This document shows positions 29,911-39,369 of a stretch of 64,000 bases of DNA, piece by piece. The stretch's first letter is position 1. The number at the start of each line of letters is the position of its first letter. The translations under genes and the position numbers were made by a program. This DNA is from Pseudomonas putida (GTDB lineage Bacteria; Pseudomonadota; Gammaproteobacteria; Pseudomonadales; Pseudomonadaceae), in NCBI RefSeq assembly GCF_022627325.1, contig NZ_JAETZZ010000004.1:186001-250000 (forward strand), in the 5' to 3' direction. The notes under the pieces were generated by a model. The model saw only the letters and a list, made by a program, of their open reading frames with translations. It was not told the DNA's origin and did no database searches.

Positions 29911-30312
29911 TTAGTTAAGTAAGCTTGACAGTGATCCCGAACTCAGTTGATCGTTGTAGTTTTCATTAACGGTGATTAAGTATCGCTTTGCATCAATATG
30001 GAATTGAATGGGGATGCAGACTGACTGAGGGAACCATCGGTTTAGCCATTGGGCACCCAGATCAGCATGCTGGCAGTCCTTTTCATATGGAGTCATTTCT
30101 GGGTCACTGTTGCATAGGAAATGGCCAATGTCGTGGAACAACGCTGCGACAATCAGTTCTTCCGCACAGCCCTCAGTCAATGCCTGGTGAGCACTCCAAA
30201 GCGAGTGCTCCAAGAGTGTCTCGCCGTTGCTAAGCTTTACTTTTTTACATTCAAGCATGATTGTTTTGAGCATGTGGCAGGCAGCCCGCATGCTAGCTTT
30301 CTTGTCGAGCAT
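29911..30312 (-). CDS. PhnZ-like HD-domain di-iron oxygenase, N-terminal part ended by an in-frame TAA
   Basis: The 133-residue frame carries nearly all ligands of the phosphonate oxygenase PhnZ: His36 (LLEHSL), His60-Asp61 and His64 (FHDIGH), His82 (QHADLG), His105 and Lys109 (HIDAKRYL). PhnZ counterparts are His34, His58, Asp59, His62, His80, His104 and Lys108. PhnZ cleaves the C-P bond of 2-amino-1-hydroxyethylphosphonate. The lid Tyr region (PhnZ Tyr24) is not recognisable, so the substrate may differ. The protein stops at SLSSLLN where PhnZ relatives continue with Q-G-G; here TAA replaces the expected CAA and GGR follows. GGAG lies 7 nt before the ATG, and the gene overlaps pepM by 20 bp. 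Confidence 0.75.
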   Translation of the reverse strand: MLDKKASMRAACHMLKTIMLECKKVKLSNGETLLEHSLWSAHQALTEGCAEELIVAALFHDIGHFLCNSDPEMTPYEKDCQHADLGAQWLNRWFPQSVCIPIQFHIDAKRYLITVNENYNDQLSSGSLSSLLN

Positions 30313-31177
30313 AAATCAGCTCCGCATCCTTTAGTTCGTCGTAGTCCAAAAGTTGAAATACTTCGGAGAGCGAACAGATGTTATTGTCGATGTTGCAGAT
30401 GCTATTGTCTGCCTGAATTTGTGCTGCTGCATTTCGCATTGCAAGCAATGAGGCCCGCATCATTTGGTTTGCACATATATACACCGAGACCCCAACTTCC
30501 TGTAGTAGCTCCGTCGACACGTTTTTATAGGTTGTTGGGGCAACTATCAAAGGGTAGCGTCCTGCCCAGCACTTACTGAATTCCAATATGTCGAATCCGT
30601 CTGTCTCTTTGGAGTGTATAAAAATTCCATCGGCACCTGCTTCGTAGTACTGCTCCGCTCGTTTCAAAGCCGCCTGGACACTCATTCCGGCTACCAATGC
30701 TTCTGTACGAGCGATAACAATAAAGTCATCGTCCCGTTTCGAATCCTGCGCAGCTTTAATCTTTCCGCAAAATTCATCCACGCTACTAAGTGCGTGCTCA
30801 TGGCTGACGAACGAGTTCATTTTAGGAAACTGTTTGTCTTCTAAAGAAACTCCAGCTATCCCATAGTGCGACAGGCGCTTAACTATGTGCCTTACATTAT
30901 TGAAATTACCGAAGCCTGAATCTCCGTCGAAAAGAACAGGGATATTTACTGCGTCAGCTATGCATTGAGCGACCTCCATGACCTGACTCCATGATGCCTC
31001 ATTGCAATCGCGAAGCCCCATCGCTGAGGAAATAGCGAGTCCCGACGCCCAAATAGCTGGATAGCCCGTCTCCTCGACTATTCTAGCGGAGAGCCCATTG
31101 TGGGCCTCCAGAATCAGGTCGAGCCTGCCGTTGAATAATAGTTTTCGGAAACTTCCTACAGTTTTTTTTCTTGACAT
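30293..31177 (-). CDS. pepM: Phosphoenolpyruvate mutase
   Basis: The 294-residue cytoplasmic enzyme interconverts PEP and phosphonopyruvate, the entry to almost all natural C-P compounds. The gating-loop signature EDKxxxxxNS is exact (residues 113-122, EDKQFPKMNS). Asp57, Asp84, Asp86, Glu113, Lys119, Asn121, Arg157 and His188 match the mussel enzyme with an offset of one or two. Asn121 separates it from phosphonopyruvate hydrolase (Thr there) and the whole loop separates it from isocitrate lyase. I used the ATG at 31177, with GGAG 6 nt upstream; the frame opens 45 codons earlier but that stretch is non-homologous and contains a palindrome. GC is about 45% here against about 62% in eda. Confidence 0.93.
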   Translation of the reverse strand: MSRKKTVGSFRKLLFNGRLDLILEAHNGLSARIVEETGYPAIWASGLAISSAMGLRDCNEASWSQVMEVAQCIADAVNIPVLFDGDSGFGNFNNVRHIVKRLSHYGIAGVSLEDKQFPKMNSFVSHEHALSSVDEFCGKIKAAQDSKRDDDFIVIARTEALVAGMSVQAALKRAEQYYEAGADGIFIHSKETDGFDILEFSKCWAGRYPLIVAPTTYKNVSTELLQEVGVSVYICANQMMRASLLAMRNAAAQIQADNSICNIDNNICSLSEVFQLLDYDELKDAELIYARQES

Positions 31178-31290
31178 CACAAACTCCGTCTTTTGTTGTT
31201 GTGGATGAGTTGCTGATTCAGTCTTAGTCGCACTTGGTGAAAAATTCAATGCTCTGTATGTTTTTTTTACATTTGCTCTTCCATAGATAA

Positions 31291-31314
31291 AATTGTCACT
31301 GTCAGGTGACAATT
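31291..31314. promoter_or_regulatory. Candidate operator between pepM and the MFS gene
   Basis: AATTGTCAC-TGTCAG-GTGACAATT is a perfect 9-bp inverted repeat with a 6-bp spacer. It lies in the 210-bp divergent gap, 17 bp upstream of the MFS -35 element, and is suited to a dimeric regulator of both transcripts. No regulator gene is in the cassette. Confidence 0.6.
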
Positions 31315-31330
31315 CAACCTAATCTGCTGG

Positions 31331-31359
31331 TTGACGGTAGATTGGCCGCGATTTACGCT
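31331..31359 (+). promoter_or_regulatory. Putative sigma-70 promoter for the MFS gene
   Basis: TTGACG, a 17-bp spacer and TACGCT lie 29 bp before the MFS start codon. The -35 is one base off consensus; the -10 matches at three of six positions. Confidence 0.45.
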
Positions 31360-31387
31360 TCGTTGATTGATTTGTAACTAGTTAATT

Positions 31388-32581
31388 ATGAACAATCAAT
31401 CAAAGGCGATAACATGTCTGCTTCTTGCTTTCTTTGTCGAGGCGTGTGCAGCGCAGGTGATTTTTATCTACGTACCGCTAAGCAGGCTAAGTGGGTCGGG
31501 GGATGAAGTTTTCTCAGCGCTGCTAAGAGCGACCGTTTATTTAGGTCCAGTTGCCTTTGGTTATTGGGCTGGGAGACTTGTGGATGGAGTTCGCTCGCGA
31601 GCCTTAGGTTTCTTGGTCGCGCTGGGGCTATGCTGTGATGTGGCGTTGTATGCGATTCGGCGAGGGGGATGGACGTTGTTAGAGACGTTTGTTCTATTAA
31701 GTGTGATTTCCATCGGGATATATATACTCAGCAATCTTCGTGCTTGCCTGATACCCCGTATCCTCCATAAAGATTTACTCCCGCGCATGAATGCACGATT
31801 ACTTATCGTCGAGCACTGTGCGCTCATCCTATCGCCCGTCGCCGTCTCATATTTTTTGATGTTGCAAAATCCGGCGGTAGTATTTTATGGTGCTTCCATT
31901 TGTTTTTTGCTTTCAAGTTTTCTGTATCGCTACTCCTCTTTCGAACTCCCGCCTCGCATCGCCCCGGTTGTCCCCACTTCCTTTATCTCCAGCTATAGGG
32001 CGCTTGTGCAAAACAAGCCGCTGGTGCATGTTGTTTATATCGTCGTGGGCAATAATGCCTTCACAGCTATTTATCTTTTTTTCGTGCTCCTGAGTGCTGC
32101 GGACAGTGGGGTATTCAATATCAGCGAAACACCATTCCTTTTGGTTTCATATGCTTTGGGTTCCATTTTTTCCGGATTAGTCGCACCGAGGATGATGCGT
32201 GCATTAAATACCCGCATTGCTGTGTGTACATGCAGTGCTGGAATGGCTGCATCAGGGGTGTCGCCACTTGGACTAGGAACGGTTGAGTCTTACTATGTGT
32301 CGGCCTTTTTCGTGGGCTTCTTTGGGGCCTATGTGATCATTACAGCTTGGACATTGAGACAGGCGCTGGTACCCGCGGATTTGCTTGGCAGAGTCACCGG
32401 AATTACCAGTGCACTCTTCAAAGTTTCGATGCTGCTTTCTGTCCCATTGGCAGGGTTGATAAGCAGTTCTTTTGGCAGTGCTGTAGCCATACTTGCGGGT
32501 CTTGTGCCCGTAGGGTTAGGGCTCGCACCTATGGCAGTCGCTTCGTTGAAAGTGAAAATGGGTAGTCCTCATACTGACTGA
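31388..32581 (+). CDS. MFS transporter of the phosphonate cassette
   Basis: The 397-residue inner-membrane protein has about 12 hydrophobic helices, a cytoplasmic loop near residue 60 (GYWAGRLVDGVRSRALG) typical of the major facilitator superfamily, and a longer loop at about 180-200. It resembles the MFS_3 exporter group by overall layout. Low GC and use of rare ATA and AGA codons match its neighbours in the insert and differ from core genes. It diverges from pepM across a shared palindrome, so it probably exports the cassette product; import of a substrate cannot be excluded. The ribosome-binding site is poor. Confidence 0.85.
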   Translation: MNNQSKAITCLLLAFFVEACAAQVIFIYVPLSRLSGSGDEVFSALLRATVYLGPVAFGYWAGRLVDGVRSRALGFLVALGLCCDVALYAIRRGGWTLLETFVLLSVISIGIYILSNLRACLIPRILHKDLLPRMNARLLIVEHCALILSPVAVSYFLMLQNPAVVFYGASICFLLSSFLYRYSSFELPPRIAPVVPTSFISSYRALVQNKPLVHVVYIVVGNNAFTAIYLFFVLLSAADSGVFNISETPFLLVSYALGSIFSGLVAPRMMRALNTRIAVCTCSAGMAASGVSPLGLGTVESYYVSAFFVGFFGAYVIITAWTLRQALVPADLLGRVTGITSALFKVSMLLSVPLAGLISSSFGSAVAILAGLVPVGLGLAPMAVASLKVKMGSPHTD

Positions 32582-32650
32582 CGGGCCTGATTTTTCTTAA
32601 ACTGTTGTTTAAGCTGGCTGACAGTCCAGCTGGTGAATCCAGGGTAAAAA

Positions 32651-32680
32651 AAAGCCCGCATCACAGATGCGGGCTTTTTT
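32651..32680. terminator. Bidirectional terminator between the cassette and leuA
   Basis: GCCCGCATC-ACA-GATGCGGGC is a perfect 9-bp stem flanked by A and T runs on both sides (A8 at 32646-32653, T6 at 32675-32680). It can end both leuA transcripts and read-through from the MFS gene, and marks the right boundary of the insert. Confidence 0.9.
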
Positions 32681-32692
32681 GGGGGGGGCAAG

Positions 32693-34366
32693 TTACGCAG
32701 CCTTGGCCTCTTGCTGGCTCAGCGAGCGGTTCAGCGCGCTGAACAGTGCCTTGAAGCTGGCAGTGGTGATGTTCTCATCGATACCCACGCCGTGCACCGG
32801 GCGGCCACCGGCCACGCGCAGTTCGATGTAGGCCGCGGCCTTGGCGTTGGTGCCGGCACCGATAGCGTGCTCGTTGTAGTCCATGATCTCCACCGCAACC
32901 GGCAGGCCGGCTACCAGGGCTTCGAGGGCGCCATTGCCCTTGCCGCGCCAGTGCAGGGTAGTTTCGCCTTCACCGGCGACTTCCACTTCCACGGCGCTAT
33001 GGCCGTTTTCTTCCTGCAGGCGGTGGCTGACCAGTGCGTACGGGCTGTTGGCCTGGAGGTATTCCTTGTGCAGCAGGCTGTAGATCTGCTGCGCGGTCAT
33101 TTCCAGGCCAAGGCGGTCGGTTTCACCCTGCACCACCTGGCTGAACTCGATCTGCATGCGGCGCGGCAGGCTGATGCCGTACTCCTGCTCGAGCAGGTAG
33201 GTGATGCCGCCTTTGCCCGACTGGCTGTTGACGCGGATCACGGCCTCGTAGCTGCGGCCGATGTCGGCCGGGTCGATCGGCAGGTACGGCACTTCCCACA
33301 GCTCGCCTTCTTGCTGCTTGGCGAAGCCCTTGCGGATGGCGTCCTGGTGCGAGCCGGAGAACGCAGTGTGTACCAGGTCACCGACATACGGATGACGCGG
33401 GTGAACCGGCAGCTGGTTGCACTCTTCGACCACCTTGCGCACGCCGTCGATGTCGGAGAAGTCCAGTTGCGGGTCGATGCCCTGGGTGTAGAGGTTCAGT
33501 GCCAGGGTCACCAGGTCGACGTTGCCGGTACGCTCGCCATTACCGAACAGGCAGCCCTCGGCACGGTCGGCACCGGCCATCAGGCCCAGTTCTGTGGCGG
33601 CGATGCCGGTGCCACGGTCGTTGTGGCAGTGCAGGCTGATGATCACGCTGTCGCGGCGGCTGATGTTGCGGCAGAACCACTCGATCTGATCGGCGTAGAT
33701 GTTCGGCGTGGCAACTTCCACGGTGGCCGGCAGGTTGAGGATGACCTTGTGCTCTGGCGTCGGGTTCCACACTTCGATGACTGCGTCGCAGACTTCCTTG
33801 GCGAACTCAAGCTCCGTCGCGCTGAAGGTTTCCGGCGAGTACTGGAACGTCCACTGGGTTTCCGGCTGCTGGGCGGCGTACTTGACGAACAGCTTGGCCG
33901 CGTTCACCGCGATGTCCTTCACGCCTTGCTTGTCCTGGTTGAAGACGATGCGGCGGAACGACGGGCTGGTGGCGTTGTACAGGTGGACGATGGCCTTCTT
34001 GGCCCCGCGCAGCGATTCGAAAGTACGCGCGATCAGGTCTTCACGGGCCTGGGTGAGCACCTGGATGGTGGTGTCATCCGGGATGTGACCCTCTTCGATC
34101 AAGGTGCGCACGAAGTCGAAATCGGTCTGCGAGGCGGACGGGAACGAGGCTTCGATTTCCTTCACGCCAACCTGCACCAAGGTCTTCCAGAACCGCAGCT
34201 TCTTCTCCGAGTCCATCGGCTCGATCAGCGACTGGTTGCCATCACGCAGGTCCGAGCTGCACCAGATCGGCGCTTCGGTGATGGTCTTCGACGGCCAGGT
34301 ACGGTCTGGCAGGTCGATGGTCGGGAAGGCGCGGTACTTCTTCGAAGGGTCTTTGAGCATGGTCAT
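32693..34366 (-). CDS. leuA: 2-Isopropylmalate synthase
   Basis: The 557-residue enzyme condenses acetyl-CoA with 2-ketoisovalerate, the first committed step of leucine synthesis. It has the DRE-TIM barrel start [11 protein letters not shown], the [10 protein letters not shown] metal-site motif and a C-terminal LeuA regulatory domain ([19 protein letters not shown]) for leucine feedback. It has normal core base composition and its own leader and terminator. It is therefore the housekeeping gene and not part of the adjacent phosphonate cassette, although phosphonomethylmalate synthases belong to the same superfamily. Confidence 0.97.
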   Translation of the reverse strand: MTMLKDPSKKYRAFPTIDLPDRTWPSKTITEAPIWCSSDLRDGNQSLIEPMDSEKKLRFWKTLVQVGVKEIEASFPSASQTDFDFVRTLIEEGHIPDDTTIQVLTQAREDLIARTFESLRGAKKAIVHLYNATSPSFRRIVFNQDKQGVKDIAVNAAKLFVKYAAQQPETQWTFQYSPETFSATELEFAKEVCDAVIEVWNPTPEHKVILNLPATVEVATPNIYADQIEWFCRNISRRDSVIISLHCHNDRGTGIAATELGLMAGADRAEGCLFGNGERTGNVDLVTLALNLYTQGIDPQLDFSDIDGVRKVVEECNQLPVHPRHPYVGDLVHTAFSGSHQDAIRKGFAKQQEGELWEVPYLPIDPADIGRSYEAVIRVNSQSGKGGITYLLEQEYGISLPRRMQIEFSQVVQGETDRLGLEMTAQQIYSLLHKEYLQANSPYALVSHRLQEENGHSAVEVEVAGEGETTLHWRGKGNGALEALVAGLPVAVEIMDYNEHAIGAGTNAKAAAYIELRVAGGRPVHGVGIDENITTASFKALFSALNRSLSQQEAKAA

Positions 34367-34441
34367 GGAAGCAATCCTTTTGTGTGCGGCCGAGATCGGG
34401 CCTGCCGAGCGATAACGAGATGAAGAGGCGAGGCGACGCGA

Positions 34442-34519
34442 TCAGCCTGGTAGTCGGGCGCTGACCAGGCAGAGGCTGCGATGTTGTCGGAGCAGGATGA
34501 GGGTGCTGGAGGTTTTCAT
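34442..34519 (-). CDS. leuA leader peptide
   Basis: A 25-codon frame starts 153 bp upstream of leuA, with AGGG 8 nt before its ATG. Six of its 25 residues are Leu, clustered in TLILLR and LCLV. Its end is covered by an RNA hairpin, GCCTGGT (34470-34464) pairing with ACCAGGC (34451-34445). This is the arrangement of a translation-controlled attenuator responding to charged tRNA-Leu. A classical terminator with a T run before leuA is not obvious, so control may act on translation or Rho access. Confidence 0.65.
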   Translation of the reverse strand: MKTSSTLILLRQHRSLCLVSARLPG

Positions 34520-34733
34520 GCCTTCAACCCTAACCAGTGGGGTGAGGGATGGCAAGGGCTGCCGAAAAATTGAGATAAATGCTTAAAAAAATCTTTATGG
34601 CGAGATTTTATGGCGGTTATTTGTCTCAAGCTTTATACCTGTTGCGCGGTATTTTTTGATTGCGCAAATCAAGCCAAGGGGTGCAAAAGGGCGGGCCCCA
34701 TCGCCGGCTTGCCGGCGATGAAGGCGCTACGGA
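34520..34733 (-). other. leuA upstream region with AT-rich promoter area and REP-like hairpin
   Basis: 34565-34680 is strongly AT-rich and should hold the leuA promoter; I could not pick one -35/-10 pair with confidence. At 34699-34720, CATCGCCGGC-TT-GCCGGCGATG is a perfect 10-bp hairpin of the REP type, 13 bp beyond the stop of the M23 peptidase gene, where it may act as a terminator or mRNA stabiliser. Confidence 0.6.
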
Positions 34734-35561
34734 TCAAGGTTGGAACGCCCCAATGAAGATGGCCGGATCCACCCGCGCATCATTCAGGCTAACGTTCCAG
34801 TGCATGTGCGGCCCGGTCGCCCGCCCGGTCGACCCAACCTTGCCCACCACATCCCCGCGGCGCAGCTGCTGGCCGACATTCACGTCGATCTTCGACATGT
34901 GGCAGAACATGCTGATGAAGCCCTGCCCATGGTCGACGAACACCGTGCGGCCATTGAAGAAATAATCGCCCACCAGAATCACCTTGCCATTGGCCGGTGT
35001 CTTGATCGGCGTGCCGGCTGGCACCGCGAAATCCAGCCCCGCATGCGGGTTGCGCTCTTCACCGTTGAAGAAGCGGCGTACGCCGAACTTGCTCGACAGT
35101 GGGCCGCTGACCGGCTTGTCGAGGATCAGGTTGCTCGGCAGGTTGGGGCTGAAGCTGCGGTAGGCCTTGATCTGCTCGGCCAGTTCACGGTCGATGCGCT
35201 TGAGGTCGGCGGGGTTGGGGTTGACCTGGCGCTTGTTCTTCAGGGTGATGTGCTGCTCGGGGTACTTCTTGGTGCCGACGCTGAACGGCAGGGTGCGCCC
35301 GCCTTGGGACAGCACGGCCGTGCCGGGCTTTTGCGTCAGTGGAATGCCGACGATGGCCAGCCAGTTGTCCTGCTCTTTGACCACCAGCACCGGCTTGCCG
35401 TCGAAGCGGGCGCTCGGCGCTGTGGCCGCCGGGCCCAGATCGACCACGGCAACGCCACCCGGGACAGGTTTGTTCAGGGTGCGGGTGATGTAGCTGGCCT
35501 GGGCGCCGCCAGCCAGCAACAACAGGGATAGGGCAAGCAGAGGGGCGAACAGGCGGGGCAT
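34734..35561 (-). CDS. Periplasmic M23 (LytM-type) peptidase
   Basis: The 275-residue protein has a signal peptide ending near AQAS, an N-terminal beta domain of the kind found before bacterial M23 domains, and a C-terminal M23 catalytic domain. The zinc ligands are in HAGLDF and PHMHW, with a further His in FVDHGQG. It probably cleaves peptidoglycan crosslinks in the periplasm; an enzymatically active state is likely since the ligands are complete. xseA lies 3 bp upstream on the same strand, so the two are cotranscribed. Confidence 0.9.
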   Translation of the reverse strand: MPRLFAPLLALSLLLLAGGAQASYITRTLNKPVPGGVAVVDLGPAATAPSARFDGKPVLVVKEQDNWLAIVGIPLTQKPGTAVLSQGGRTLPFSVGTKKYPEQHITLKNKRQVNPNPADLKRIDRELAEQIKAYRSFSPNLPSNLILDKPVSGPLSSKFGVRRFFNGEERNPHAGLDFAVPAGTPIKTPANGKVILVGDYFFNGRTVFVDHGQGFISMFCHMSKIDVNVGQQLRRGDVVGKVGSTGRATGPHMHWNVSLNDARVDPAIFIGAFQP

Positions 35562-35564
35562 GTG

Positions 35565-36944
35565 TCAGTCCAGTAGGGAAAGGGTGACCGGAGTCAGGTG
35601 GTTGTCCTCGACGCGCACCTGCAATTCGCCTTCATTCAGGCGGGCTGTCAGGCGCTGGCCGTTGCGGGTTTGCTCGGCACTGCGGATGGCTTGGCCATGC
35701 TCGTCGAGCAGGATGCTGTAGCCGCGTGCCAGGGTCGCCAATGGGCTGACCACTTGCAGCGTCTGCAGTTGCGCCTGAAAGCGCTGGCGACGGTCCTTGA
35801 GCACCTCGCGCATGGCCCGCGGCAGGCGCTCGGCGAGGCTGTCCAGGCGTTGGCTGAGCAGTTTCAGCGTGCGCCCCGGATGTTGCGCGGCCAGGCGGGT
35901 GTCCAGGCGCGCCAGGCGTTCGCGGCGCTGGTTGAGGCCCTGCAGGAACGCGCGGCGCAGGCGCATGTCCAGGTCGTCCAGGCGCTGGGCCTGCTGGCGC
36001 AAGCGCTCGCCGGGGTGGCGCAGGCGCCGGGTCAGCGATTCCAGGCGCAGGCGGTCGTGGGCCAGGCGGTTCTGCATGCGCAGCAGCAGGCGCCGCTGCA
36101 ACCCTTCAAGGCGCTGCTGCAGCCCGCTGTTATCGGGGGCAAGCAGCTCGGCAGCGGCTGAGGGCGTAGGGGCGCGCACATCGGCAACGAAGTCGCTGAT
36201 CGATACGTCGGTCTCATGGCCCACGGCGCTGACGATCGGTGTGACGCAGGCCGCGATTGCACGCGCCACGGCCTCTTCGTTGAAGCACCACAGGTCTTCC
36301 AGCGACCCGCCGCCACGGGCCAGGATCAGGGCATCGAAACCGCGGCTGTCGGCCAGGCGAATCGCGCGCACGATCTGCGCGATGGCTTCGCGGCCCTGCA
36401 CCGCTGTGGGGATCAGGTTCAGTTCGACTTGCGGAGCGCGGCGGCCGAAGACGCTGATGATGTCGCGGATGACCGCACCGGTGGGCGAGCTGATGATGCC
36501 AATGCGTTGCGGGTGGGCTGGCAGCGCCTTCTTGCGTTCGGCACTGAACAGGCCCTCGGCCCCGAGCTTTTCCTTCAGTGCCTCGAAGGCCAGGCGCAGG
36601 GCGCCGTCACCGGCCGGTTCGACCGTGTCGAGAATCAACTGGTAGTCGCCACGGCCTTCGAACAGCGAGACCTTGCCACGCACTCGCACTGCCAGGCCAT
36701 CACGCAGGGCCTGGCGGACCCGCGTGGCGCTCTGCCGGAACAGCGCGCAGCGCACCTGGGCGCCGCTGTCCTTGAGGGTGAAGTACATGTGGCCGGAGGC
36801 CGGGCGGGCGAGGTTGGATATCTCGCCTTCCACCCAGACACTGCGGAACACGTCTTCCAGCAGCACACGGGCACGGCCGTTGAGCTGGCTGACGGTGAGG
36901 ACCTCGCGGTCCAGGCCGAGTCGTTCGAAGGGGTCTTTGATCAT
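35565..36944 (-). CDS. xseA: Exodeoxyribonuclease VII large subunit
   Basis: The 459-residue protein has an N-terminal OB fold (SVWVEGEISNLARPASGHMYFTLKD). The catalytic domain includes GIISSPTGAVIRDI and LARGGGSLEDLWCFNEE, and SAVGHETDVSISDFVAD follows. A long Arg-rich coiled coil spans about residues 270-400. It degrades single-stranded DNA with XseB. I used the ATG at 36944, which gives the usual family N-terminus; the earlier in-frame start adds 16 Pro-rich residues. Confidence 0.96.
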   Translation of the reverse strand: MIKDPFERLGLDREVLTVSQLNGRARVLLEDVFRSVWVEGEISNLARPASGHMYFTLKDSGAQVRCALFRQSATRVRQALRDGLAVRVRGKVSLFEGRGDYQLILDTVEPAGDGALRLAFEALKEKLGAEGLFSAERKKALPAHPQRIGIISSPTGAVIRDIISVFGRRAPQVELNLIPTAVQGREAIAQIVRAIRLADSRGFDALILARGGGSLEDLWCFNEEAVARAIAACVTPIVSAVGHETDVSISDFVADVRAPTPSAAAELLAPDNSGLQQRLEGLQRRLLLRMQNRLAHDRLRLESLTRRLRHPGERLRQQAQRLDDLDMRLRRAFLQGLNQRRERLARLDTRLAAQHPGRTLKLLSQRLDSLAERLPRAMREVLKDRRQRFQAQLQTLQVVSPLATLARGYSILLDEHGQAIRSAEQTRNGQRLTARLNEGELQVRVEDNHLTPVTLSLLD

Positions 36945-37136
36945 GGGGGCATGATAAGGGGGTGGGGGGAGGGCGCCAAGTGCAGGGGGCAATTTTGCCT
37001 TGGACTAGGTGGTTGCGCACAGAGGCCTCGGCTGTTACAGCGATGGCGCCTGCGGCCTTGCGCTGACCAGGTCGCTACCTGGGCGCGTGAACGGTAGAAT
37101 TGCCCGACCACCGCAATCCCCAGGCCCGTTTCGCCC

Positions 37137-39250
<2,114 letters not shown>

Positions 39251-39369
39251 AGCCTCCAGCGGTAAGTAGCAAGCTCCAAGCGGTAGTTGCGTTGCAGCAG
39301 CTACCGCGTTTTCCCCGATCAACTTGCAGCTCGCAGCTAGACGCTTGCAGCTGCACCAGAGATTGAGTC

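Noticed and set aside
30293..31177. Isocitrate lyase, methylisocitrate lyase or phosphonopyruvate hydrolase
   Set aside because: The loop EDKQFPKMNS with Asn121 is the PEP mutase form; lyases have a KKCGH-type motif and the hydrolase has Thr instead of Asn.
31178..31312. Longer N-terminus for PEP mutase, starting at 31312
   Set aside because: The extra 45 residues do not align with PEP mutases, the region contains the dyad and AT-rich promoter-like DNA, and a good ribosome-binding site precedes the ATG at 31177.
28975..32692. Mobile-element ends around the phosphonate cassette
   Set aside because: I looked for direct or inverted terminal repeats, an integrase, a transposase or a tRNA target and found none; the insert is inferred from composition and position only.
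32711..34423. 570-codon plus-strand frame opposite leuA
   Set aside because: Antisense shadow of leuA without protein motifs.
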